Assembly (NCBI GenBank): GCA_029939505.1
Contig: JAOZSV010000022.1
Span: 1-35,826 of the forward strand
DNA: 35,826 bases
Direction of reading: 5' to 3'
DNA from: Thiotrichaceae bacterium
GTDB lineage: Bacteria; Pseudomonadota; Gammaproteobacteria; Beggiatoales; Beggiatoaceae
Shown here: one piece after another, positions 23,283-30,329 of the stretch
Position numbering within the stretch: the first letter of the stretch is position 1
Layout of the letters: each line of letters opens with the position of its first letter
The notes under the pieces: model-generated
Databases searched by the model: none
The model's input: only the letters and a program-made list of their open reading frames with translations
What the model was told of the DNA's origin: nothing
Position numbers and translations under genes: made by a program

Positions 23283-26201
23283 TTAACGAGAATAAAAAGA
23301 AAAATTCTCATTCAATTCATCATAATACCCCGGTGATTGCTTTCCACCAGTGTTATTAACGACTTCTTTACGCACTTTTCTGAGTACCTTATTAATGGAC
23401 ATATGAGGTTTTTGCATCCAGTTCATCAGAGAGACAACATAAAGGCTATTGCGCCCTCTCCCAACCATCGCAATGCGACCTGGGCTGGCAACATAAGCAA
23501 TCAATGAACCCGAAGTGGTTTTCATTGGACTTAAACCCGGCAGTATCATTTCGTCTTTAAATAAATTCTTGATAAAGGTAGGCGCACGACGACAGGCATC
23601 TAAAATAAACAGATTAACCCGATTACCAGCGGATTCCATCGTGGTTTGGATATAATTGGCAGCCACTGTTTTATAACGCAATTGTTTTGGGTTTTTCAAT
23701 AAATCTGCCCCATCCACAGGGATCAGATAATTGGTTCCCTGATATTGCACGCCATGTCCTGAGAAATAGAATAAACCCACGCCAGGATTTTGACGTAATT
23801 TTTCATCAAATTCCAGAATCGCTTCTCCCATCTCGGCATAGTTTAGATTATGTTTTTCAATCACCTCAAAATGGAGATTTCTTAAAACAGCCGCTAAATC
23901 TGTGGCATCATTCACCGGATTTATTAAAGGCACGTCGTCTTGATAAGCGGCGTTGCCAATGATTAAGGCAGTACGTTTTTTGGGCTGTGTTTCTCGCGTT
24001 TTTTGAGCGATTTGCGTCTTTTCTTGATTAGCCAGAGTAATAGCACGCTCGGCCTCTCCGATTTGCAAAGCCAGTTGAAGAATATCAGGGCGGTGGTAGA
24101 AGGATTTATGATTGTCGTATTTCTCAATTCCAGCTACTTGTTTACCAACACGAACATTAATATATTGTTCACCATTTGGCGAAGCGACATAGTAACCTTG
24201 TTTGGGCATAATGGCAACGCTTTCACCATCCTTAAAACCAACCATTTGGATAATTTCTTCTTGGATAATTTCTTCATCTTTTTCAAGATTCCATAAACGT
24301 ATGGTATCCTTACTTCCCGATAAAGCGATTTGGCCATCTGGGGAAAAAGCGACGGAATTAACAGCCGATTTATGTCCTTCTAATATTTTGAGGACGCGCC
24401 CCGTCGATAAATCCCACCATTTTACCGTTTTATCCTCACTACCCGACAAGACGGTTTGGCCATCGGGGGAAAACGCGACGGATTTAACAGAAGAAAAGGG
24501 TTTAAGTAAAGAGGGATGTTCTTTTAATGTTTTGACGACGCTCCCCGTCAATAAATTCCACAATTTCACCGTACCCTTACTGCCCGACAAGGCGGTTTGG
24601 CCATCGGGGGAAAACGCGACGGATTTAACATTCTTGGAATGTCCTTTTAATGTTTTGAGAACGTCCCCCGTCGATAATTTCCACAATTTCACCGTTTTAT
24701 CATCACTGCCCGACAAAGCGGTTTGGCCATCGGGGGAAAACGCGACGGAATTAACCCTCTTGGAATGTCCTTCTAATGTTTTATTGAGGCCCCCTTTCGA
24801 TAAATCCCACCATTTCACCGTGTTATCATCACTGCCCGACAAGGCTTCTTTTCCATTGGGAGAAAACGCAACGGAATTAACAGAAGAGGTATGTCCTTTT
24901 AATGTTTTAATGACGCGCCCCCTCAATAAAAAATCCCACCATAAATAACTCCACCATTTCACTGTCGATAAATTCCACAATTTCACCGTTTTATCATCAC
25001 TGCCCGACAAGGCGGTTTGGCCATCAGGGGAAAACGCAAGGGAATTAATCATATTGGAATGTCCTTTTAATGTTTTGAGGATGCGCCCCGTCGATAAATC
25101 CCACCATTTTACCGTTTTATCCATTTTATCCATTTTATCTGTTTTATCCGTTTTATCCTCACTGCCCGACAAGGCGGTTTTGCCATCAGGGGAAAACGCG
25201 ACAGATTTTAATTTGACAACTGAGGAATCTTCTTCTAATGAGAAATGTCCTTCTAATGTTTTGATTTTTATGATGCGCCCCGTCGATAAATCCCACGTTT
25301 TCACCATTTTATCCTCAAAATAACTCAATAATGCGGTTTGGCCATTGGGAGAAAACGCGACGGAATTAACCCAATTGGAATGCTGTTTTAATGTTTTTAT
25401 GACGCGCCCTGTCGATAAATTCCACAATTTCATTGTGTTATCCTCACTGCCCGACAAGGCGGTTTTGCCATCGGGAGAAAACGCCACTGAATTAACAGAA
25501 TCGGAATGTCCTTCTAATGTTTTAATGACGCGCCCCGTCCATAAATATTTCAACTTTAAATAATCCCACCATTTAACCGGCGATAAATCCCACCATTTAA
25601 CCGTGTTATCCTTACTGCCCGACAAGGCGGTTTTGCCATCGGGGGAAAACGCGACGGAATTAATAGAAGAGGTATGTCCTTTTAATGTTTTGAGGACGCG
25701 CCCCGTCGATAAATCCCACAATATCACCGTATCATAAAAACCCGACAAAGCGGTTTTGCCATCAGGGGAAAACGCGACGGATTTGTTATTCGTATTAGAG
25801 AAATGTCCGTATGCCTTGAGGACGCGCCCCGTCGATAAATCCCACCATTTCACCGTATCATTACTGTTCGACAAGGCGGTTTTGCCATCAGGGGAAAGCG
25901 CGACAAAATTAACATCATCGACATGTTCTTTTAATGTTTTGAGGACGCGCCCTCTTGATAAATTCCACCATTTCACCGTACCATAACTGCCCGACAAGGC
26001 GGTTTTGCCATCGGGGGAAAACGCGACGAAATTAACCTCATCGGAATCGGAAGGTTTCACTTGCACAAATACCTCATCCACTTCTTGTGGAGAAACGGAT
26101 GGTAAAGTAGTCGTAGAGGCTTGTGATGGTTGCATTAATAACCAATTCACCACGACACAGATTAGCAATGTTAGGCTGATTTTTATCATTTTCTTTAACA
26201 T
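23283..26201 (-). CDS. Secreted WD40-repeat caspase-like protease (peptidase C14)
   Basis: The 972-residue protein has a signal peptide (hydrophobic ISLTLLICVVVNWLLM, likely cleaved after QAS). About 13 WD40 repeats follow (roughly residues 45-640), each with SVAFSPDGKTALSGS...TVKWWDLSTGRVLKTLKGH, enough for nearly two propellers. A linker of about 100 residues leads to a caspase/metacaspase domain (about 744-972) starting RTALIIGNAAY. The catalytic dyad is present: His in YFSGHGVQ (about H816) and Cys in FILDACR (about C870). ATG 26201 has GAGGAAA just upstream. Several repeats carry in-frame insertions. Such proteins are frequent in multicellular cyanobacteria and large sulfur bacteria. Proteolysis triggered by WD40 sensing is an inference. 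Confidence 0.92.
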   Translation of the reverse strand: MLKKMIKISLTLLICVVVNWLLMQPSQASTTTLPSVSPQEVDEVFVQVKPSDSDEVNFVAFSPDGKTALSGSYGTVKWWNLSRGRVLKTLKEHVDDVNFVALSPDGKTALSNSNDTVKWWDLSTGRVLKAYGHFSNTNNKSVAFSPDGKTALSGFYDTVILWDLSTGRVLKTLKGHTSSINSVAFSPDGKTALSGSKDNTVKWWDLSPVKWWDYLKLKYLWTGRVIKTLEGHSDSVNSVAFSPDGKTALSGSEDNTMKLWNLSTGRVIKTLKQHSNWVNSVAFSPNGQTALLSYFEDKMVKTWDLSTGRIIKIKTLEGHFSLEEDSSVVKLKSVAFSPDGKTALSGSEDKTDKTDKMDKMDKTVKWWDLSTGRILKTLKGHSNMINSLAFSPDGQTALSGSDDKTVKLWNLSTVKWWSYLWWDFLLRGRVIKTLKGHTSSVNSVAFSPNGKEALSGSDDNTVKWWDLSKGGLNKTLEGHSKRVNSVAFSPDGQTALSGSDDKTVKLWKLSTGDVLKTLKGHSKNVKSVAFSPDGQTALSGSKGTVKLWNLLTGSVVKTLKEHPSLLKPFSSVKSVAFSPDGQTVLSGSEDKTVKWWDLSTGRVLKILEGHKSAVNSVAFSPDGQIALSGSKDTIRLWNLEKDEEIIQEEIIQMVGFKDGESVAIMPKQGYYVASPNGEQYINVRVGKQVAGIEKYDNHKSFYHRPDILQLALQIGEAERAITLANQEKTQIAQKTRETQPKKRTALIIGNAAYQDDVPLINPVNDATDLAAVLRNLHFEVIEKHNLNYAEMGEAILEFDEKLRQNPGVGLFYFSGHGVQYQGTNYLIPVDGADLLKNPKQLRYKTVAANYIQTTMESAGNRVNLFILDACRRAPTFIKNLFKDEMILPGLSPMKTTSGSLIAYVASPGRIAMVGRGRNSLYVVSLMNWMQKPHMSINKVLRKVRKEVVNNTGGKQSPGYYDELNENFSFYSR
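25114..25158. repeat. 9-bp tandem repeat inside the WD40 gene
   Basis: Five units of a TTTTATCC(A/G)-type nonamer lie in a row. On the - strand they encode DKTDKTDKMDKMDKT within one WD40 repeat, where other repeats have a single DKT. This is an in-frame expansion, likely by replication slippage. Confidence 0.85.
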
Positions 26202-26731
26202 ATTTTCCTCATTATTTTGAACAGGATTGATTAAAAGATTAACAGGATGAAAAAACATGAGTATTCTTCATACTCGCTTGCTTTAATAGGAACATAAAAA
26301 ATAATGATACTCTTTTAAATTAATCCTGTCAATCCATTAATCCGTTCGAGGCGAAAGTTTTTTGAAGAAAAACTTTCGCCTCGAATCCTGTTCAAAAGTG
26401 TTTGATTTGCGAAGGTATTAAAAATAACCTATAAAATAGTACAGCGGATTGCCGGAATAAACGGATTTTTTCAATTCAGAGTATATTATATACAATGTCG
26501 TTATTGTTTTTTTTGTAACGACAACGCTTGCTATTAATTGAACTCAACTTCCAATTCTTTTATATTTCTTTAATGTTCAGGATACTAATTAAGTCTTTGT
26601 AAAACTCGTTAGCCTTGAAATAAATTTCAAGGCTAAAAGCTAAAATCGGCTCAAGCCGACTACTACTAATTTAACTTCTTTTAGTCCGCTTTAGCTGACT
26701 TGAGCTTTTAGCCTTGAAATTTATTTCAAGG
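26202..26731. repeat. Repeat region between the intact and the decayed WD40-caspase genes
   Basis: There is no intact gene in these 530 bases. It holds an AACAGGATTGATTAAAAGATTAACAGG-type leader also seen at 31930-32045, and a perfect TTCGAGGCGAAAG hairpin (26345-26385). It also holds the first 43 nt of the 95-bp repeat (26437-26479) and the left arm plus loop of the large inverted repeat at 26606-26739. Confidence 0.7.
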
Positions 26732-26739
26732 CTAACGAG
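26606..26739. repeat. Inverted repeat with 37-bp arms that are themselves palindromes
   Basis: Left arm 26606-26642 (CTCGTTAGCCTTGAAATAAA...) and right arm 26703-26739 are near-perfect complements, and each contains a TTAGCCTTGAAAT / ATTTCAAGGCTAA palindrome. The loop holds a smaller AAGCCGAC/GTCCGCTT-type pair. The right arm runs into the 3' end of the WD40-caspase pseudogene and supplies its TAG stop. Confidence 0.75.
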
Positions 26740-27677
26740 AAAAATAAAAATCTTCATTCAATTCATCATAATACCCTGGTGACTGCTTTCCATCAGTGTT
26801 ATTAACGACTTCATTACGCACGCCTCTGAGTACCTGATTAATGGACAGATTAGGTTTTTGTATCCAGTTCATTAGAGATGAAACATAAGGGCTATTGCGC
26901 CCTATCCCAACCATCGCAACGCCACCGGGGCTGGCGGCATAAGCAATCAATGAACCCGAAGTGTTTTTCATAGAACCTAAGCCCGGCAATGTCATTTCGC
27001 TTTTAAATAAACTCTTGATAAAAGTAAGTGTTTTTTTACGACAGGCATCTAAAATAAACAGATTAATACGTTTACCGGCTGTTTTCATCGTGGTTTGAAC
27101 ATCATTCACTATTTGGCGAAGCGACATAGTAACCTTGTTTAGGCATAATGGCCACTTCACCATCCTTAAAACCATGCATTTGGATAATTTCTTCACCCGT
27201 TTCAAGATTCCATAAGCGTGTACAGTGACTATCGCCAGACAAGGCGGTTTTGCTATCAGGGGAAAATGCGACGGAATAAACCGTAGAGGAATGTCCTTTT
27301 AATATTTTGATGACGCGCCCAGTCGATAAATCCCACCATTTCACCGTGTGATCACTTCCCGACAAGGCGGTTCTGCCATCAGGGGAAAATGCGACAGATT
27401 CTATATTGGAATACACTTCTAATGTTTTGATAACGCGCCCCGTCGATAAATTCCACAATTTCAGCGTTTTATCATTACTTCCAGACAAGGCGGTTTTGCC
27501 ATCAGGGGAAAACGCGACGGATTTAATCTCAGAGGAATGCCTTATCTGCACTTCTTCCACCTCTGGCGGGGTAAGGGGTAACAAATAAGCGAGTGAGGGT
27601 TGCATTATTAATAACCAACTCACCGCTATACCAATTAGCAATGCCATTAGGCTGAAGATTGTAATTTTCTTTGACAT
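26732..27677 (-). pseudogene. Decayed WD40-caspase paralogue
   Basis: The 5' part (27102-27677) encodes a signal peptide, three clear WD40 repeats and a fourth partial one, and the same linker (GFKDGEVAIMPKQGYYVASPN), then hits a stop. In another frame the 3' part (to 26732) continues with the second half of the caspase domain: TTMKTAGKRINLFILDACRKK through SPGYYDELNEDFYFSR. Compared with the intact neighbour, about 170 codons are missing at the junction near 27100, including the catalytic His, and the frame is shifted. The Cys remains. The 5' part could still yield a secreted 191-aa WD40 protein. The ATG 27677 has AGGAGAACATAC upstream, so translation of that part is plausible. Confidence 0.85.
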
Positions 27678-27930
27678 GTATGTTCTCCTATAGCACAGCG
27701 AATGACGTGGATAAACGAATTAAGCACATCATCTCCTAGTACAGCGGATTGGCGGAATAAACGGATTTTTTCAATTCAAAGCATTCTAAGAATATGAGTG
27801 ACTCCCAATCGGTTTTTTATCAATCCGTCTAAGTACCTGTGCATAAATAATCGGATAATTAGAATTCGAGGCGAAAGCTTCTTTAAAAAAACTTTAACCT
27901 CGAATCCTGTTCAATAATTTTAAGAGGTCT
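27678..27930. repeat. Repeats between the PARIS-like operon and the WD40 pseudogene
   Basis: This stretch contains one full copy of the 95-bp repeat (27737-27831) and a TTCGAGGCGAAAG / CTTTAACCTCGAA hairpin (27865-27904). The hairpin lies 27 nt after the stop of the AriB-like gene and could serve as its terminator. No gene is seen. Confidence 0.65.
27737..27831. repeat. 95-bp repeat, copy 1
   Basis: It begins TAGTACAGCGGATTGGCGG and ends ATCAATCCGTCTA. It differs from the copy at 30152-30246 at two positions and is in the same orientation. The first 43 nt also occur at 26437-26479. This copy lies 59 nt upstream of the start of the WD40-caspase pseudogene on the - strand. Confidence 0.88.
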
Positions 27931-28776
27931 TCATTGCTGTTGAATTCGCTCTTTAAGTTCTAATAAATCCTGATGTTGACTCAGTTCTAAATGAGCAGTT
28001 GCCCAAGCGCAAAATTTATCCAAAGAAATTGAATTTGGCTTTTCTTTCTGCATGGCTTTTTTCAAGTCTTTACCATGAAACCACACGAGGTACTTTTTTT
28101 GCGCCCAAAATTCAGTCTCTTGGAAATTTTCTTGATAGGCGTTCATCAGTTTTTCAAACTCATCAAAGTTCACGCCTTTCATTGAGTCCGTGAAGTTTTC
28201 AATCAACTTGTTAGCTTCTTTCTTACAATCATCCATCTTGAGTGAAGGGGGCAAATGCCCACTGCCTTTTGTCCAAGTGGTTTCGACTTGTGGCCATCGT
28301 TTACCCGGTTTTAAAGTCGCTAAAGCCCATCGAACTGTTTGATAATCATTAATGTTTTCAGCACTCTGTTTTATCCACGTCTCAATATTCTGAATACTAG
28401 GGGATTCGCCATGTTTCCATTTTGGTCCCAGGGCCATTTCATTCCAGTAATCATGAATTAGCGTTGCATCCAATAAATAATTTTCAATACAAGCACGGTG
28501 GCTAAACAAAACCGGCTTGGTAGGAAATGGCATAATTAACTTAATCTCTGACGGTGGCTCCGCGTCAAAATCTCGATCCCGAAATGCCAGATAGGATGGT
28601 TTTTGATTCACATAAGAAGAAAGTCGCCCCTGAATAAAAGCCCCCAATCCATATTTACCACCAGCAGGAATGACGATATTTGGATTACCAACTAAACGGG
28701 CTAAAATGGCATAATCAAGACTATCAGGTTTACCCTCACAAAACAACAATTTTGTGCTTAGACTTATCACACTCAC
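27931..28776 (-). CDS. AriB-like DUF4435 Toprim protein (PARIS-like effector)
   Basis: The 281 residues show an N-terminal Toprim-like core: LLFCEGKPDSLDY with acidic E14, then YLAFRDRDFD with D67 and D69. The DUF4435 hallmark RACIENYLLD follows at about residues 94-103. In PARIS phage-defence systems AriB is the DUF4435 Toprim nuclease, released by the AriA ATPase when a phage anti-restriction protein is sensed. This gene follows an AAA ATPase by 3 nt. The start is a GTG with GGAGG about 9 nt upstream, inside the end of the ATPase gene. DUF4435 also occurs beside ATPases outside strict PARIS, so 'PARIS-like' is the safe call. Confidence 0.8.
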   Translation of the reverse strand: MSVISLSTKLLFCEGKPDSLDYAILARLVGNPNIVIPAGGKYGLGAFIQGRLSSYVNQKPSYLAFRDRDFDAEPPSEIKLIMPFPTKPVLFSHRACIENYLLDATLIHDYWNEMALGPKWKHGESPSIQNIETWIKQSAENINDYQTVRWALATLKPGKRWPQVETTWTKGSGHLPPSLKMDDCKKEANKLIENFTDSMKGVNFDEFEKLMNAYQENFQETEFWAQKKYLVWFHGKDLKKAMQKEKPNSISLDKFCAWATAHLELSQHQDLLELKERIQQQ

Positions 28777-28779
28777 AAT

Positions 28780-29847
28780 TTAGTCCTCCAAACGGATAAT
28801 GGATTCATAAGGAGAATCATCAGGTAAAATCTGCTCAATATAATCAGAATGCGTGCTAATAATAAATTGATTATTTTGACCCATTTTGGGCAGGGCGCGG
28901 AGAAGGGCTTGTTGCATTGGTGGATGCAGATGTAGTTCAATTTCATCAATTAGGATGACAGAATGATGAATATTCCAATTCACAAAATCGAATAAAATCG
29001 GAAAAATCGCCTTTTCACCGCCCGACATTTCTGAAATTTCATACTGATGCAAACCATCGTTAAAATAAAACCAAGGTTCACTCAATATGTCATCAATATC
29101 AGGACGCAACAACGTTCCTTCAAAACGACGCTCAGGGAAAACGGTTTGATAGGCTTTTTGCAGTTCGACAAATAAATCCTTTTTTCGACTAAGTGCTTTA
29201 AATCTTCCCATTGATAGCTGTTGATGAAATAGGGCAAATTTGGACAGGCGATCACGCAGTAATTCCTCAGATATGTTAATGGTTTTGCCGTTATGCTCCG
29301 AGGTTAAACTGGTAGCGGTTCGTTGTTCGGTGTACCAAAAAACGGTTCCCACCTGCTCGAATAGTTTATAACCTTCAGGATGCGTTTTAACGATTTGTTT
29401 TGCATAGTCTCGCCCTTTAAACTGAGACAATGTCTCTGGTGTATTTGCATGGACTTTGTCATTTTGGAGTGTCAAGTTTACAAACCTGTTATCGGAAGGC
29501 GGACTTAAATGACTAACTAACTGATTTTTATGGTAAAAATATTTTGTAGCGGTGATTTCTGCCGCTGAAAACTCTACCTCCATTTTTATCGAAGTAGGCA
29601 GCTGCCAATTGTTGTTAGCCAATTCCAAATCAAATCCGGGCCAATTTAAATCATTCAATTTTTTTAAGCGTCCCGTTGCATTGCCCAAGACGGCGGCGAT
29701 GGCTTGCAGAATGCTGGTTTTTCCTGAGCCATTATTTCCGACTAAAACAATCAAGTTTTTAGCCAAACCTGTTTCATGATCAGTAAAATCAAGCAATTGT
29801 TCACGAAATCGTTTGAAATTTTTTAGGTGTAGTGATTGAACTTTCAT
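28780..29847 (-). CDS. AriA-like AAA/ABC-type ATPase (PARIS-like sensor)
   Basis: The 355 residues have an SMC/ABC-type ATPase head. Walker A is GNNGSGKTS (38-45), the ABC signature is SGGEKA (275-280), Walker B is VILIDEIELHLHP (297-309) and the switch His is H333 in ISTHSDYI. The middle (about 90-260) is a variable insertion. It resembles the AAA_15/AAA_21 group that includes AriA, other OLD-like ATPases and overcoming-defence ATPases. It is shorter than the AriA proteins I recall. Its ATG overlaps the stop of the preceding antitoxin-like frame as ATGA, and the DUF4435 gene follows 3 nt later, so this is a three-gene unit. There is no Shine-Dalgarno, so translation probably depends on coupling. 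Confidence 0.82.
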   Translation of the reverse strand: MKVQSLHLKNFKRFREQLLDFTDHETGLAKNLIVLVGNNGSGKTSILQAIAAVLGNATGRLKKLNDLNWPGFDLELANNNWQLPTSIKMEVEFSAAEITATKYFYHKNQLVSHLSPPSDNRFVNLTLQNDKVHANTPETLSQFKGRDYAKQIVKTHPEGYKLFEQVGTVFWYTEQRTATSLTSEHNGKTINISEELLRDRLSKFALFHQQLSMGRFKALSRKKDLFVELQKAYQTVFPERRFEGTLLRPDIDDILSEPWFYFNDGLHQYEISEMSGGEKAIFPILFDFVNWNIHHSVILIDEIELHLHPPMQQALLRALPKMGQNNQFIISTHSDYIEQILPDDSPYESIIRLED

Positions 29848-30096
29848 TTGAGTTTTTTATTGCGTCTAATATCCTCATAATTGGAAAATTGTCCCGCTTG
29901 CACTCGTTGCCGAGATTGTTCTATCGCATTGACTAAACCAGGTATCGTTAATAATTCTTCTGTCGCTTTTTTTTTCATACGCTTTGAGGTGAACCACTAA
30001 TGCTTCCCAAACGGGCAATTCAAGTTGGGCAGTTTTCTTATTGCCTTTCGTCTCTACCACAAATTGACCATTTTGCCATATTTCTGTCGAAGTCAT
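29844..30096 (-). pseudogene. Antitoxin-like small gene, out of frame at an A9 run
   Basis: Reading from ATG 30096, the frame gives MTSTEIWQNGQFVVETKGNKK...VHLKAYEKK and then leaves the sensible frame at a run of nine A (29967-29975 on the + strand as T9). If one A is skipped it continues KATEELLTIPGLVNAIEQSRQRVQAG...YEDIRRNKKLK and stops at 29844, exactly overlapping the ATPase ATG as ATGA. The repaired protein of 83 residues looks like a small type II antitoxin (C-terminal IPG...RxxxxxG....YEDIRR pattern), a weak family assignment. Without skipping, a 73-aa protein ends at 29875. It may be a real mutation, transcriptional slippage or a sequencing error. Confidence 0.65.
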
Positions 30097-30329
30097 CTTT
30101 ATCTTTATTAGAAATGAAACTCAAGTGCCAACGGCGTTGGCACCAGAAAAATAGTACAGCGGATTGGCTGAATAAACGGATTTTTTCAATTCAAAGCATT
30201 CTAAGAATCTGAGTGACTCCCAATCGGTTTTTTATCAATCCGTCTACTCTGTTAATCCGTTCTACTAAACTGAAACAAAATTCGTTTATCCCCGTCATTC
30301 GTTGTACTCATTGGCGAAGGTATTCAACT
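30097..30329. repeat. Leader region of the PARIS-like operon with 95-bp repeat
   Basis: No gene is seen. A short GTGCCAACGGCGTTGGCAC palindrome (30125-30143) lies just before 95-bp repeat copy 2 (30152-30246). TTCGTTGTACTCATTGGCGAAGG near 30297 resembles the edge sequence near 7390 and 26406. Confidence 0.6.
30152..30246. repeat. 95-bp repeat, copy 2
   Basis: It matches 27737-27831 at 93 of 95 positions in the same orientation. It lies 55 nt upstream of the antitoxin-like start on the - strand, almost the same spacing as copy 1 to its gene. The two copies bracket the whole PARIS-like operon. Confidence 0.88.

Noticed and set aside
24202-24948. Long + strand reading frames opposite the WD40 gene
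   Set aside because: They are shadows created by the repetitive WD40 coding sequence and show the same reverse-translated motif again and again, with no start signals.
24130-26100. Regular repeats about 120 bp apart that could be mistaken for a CRISPR-like or satellite array
   Set aside because: They are WD40 repeats in one open reading frame on the - strand, with protein-level conservation. There are no spacers of constant length.
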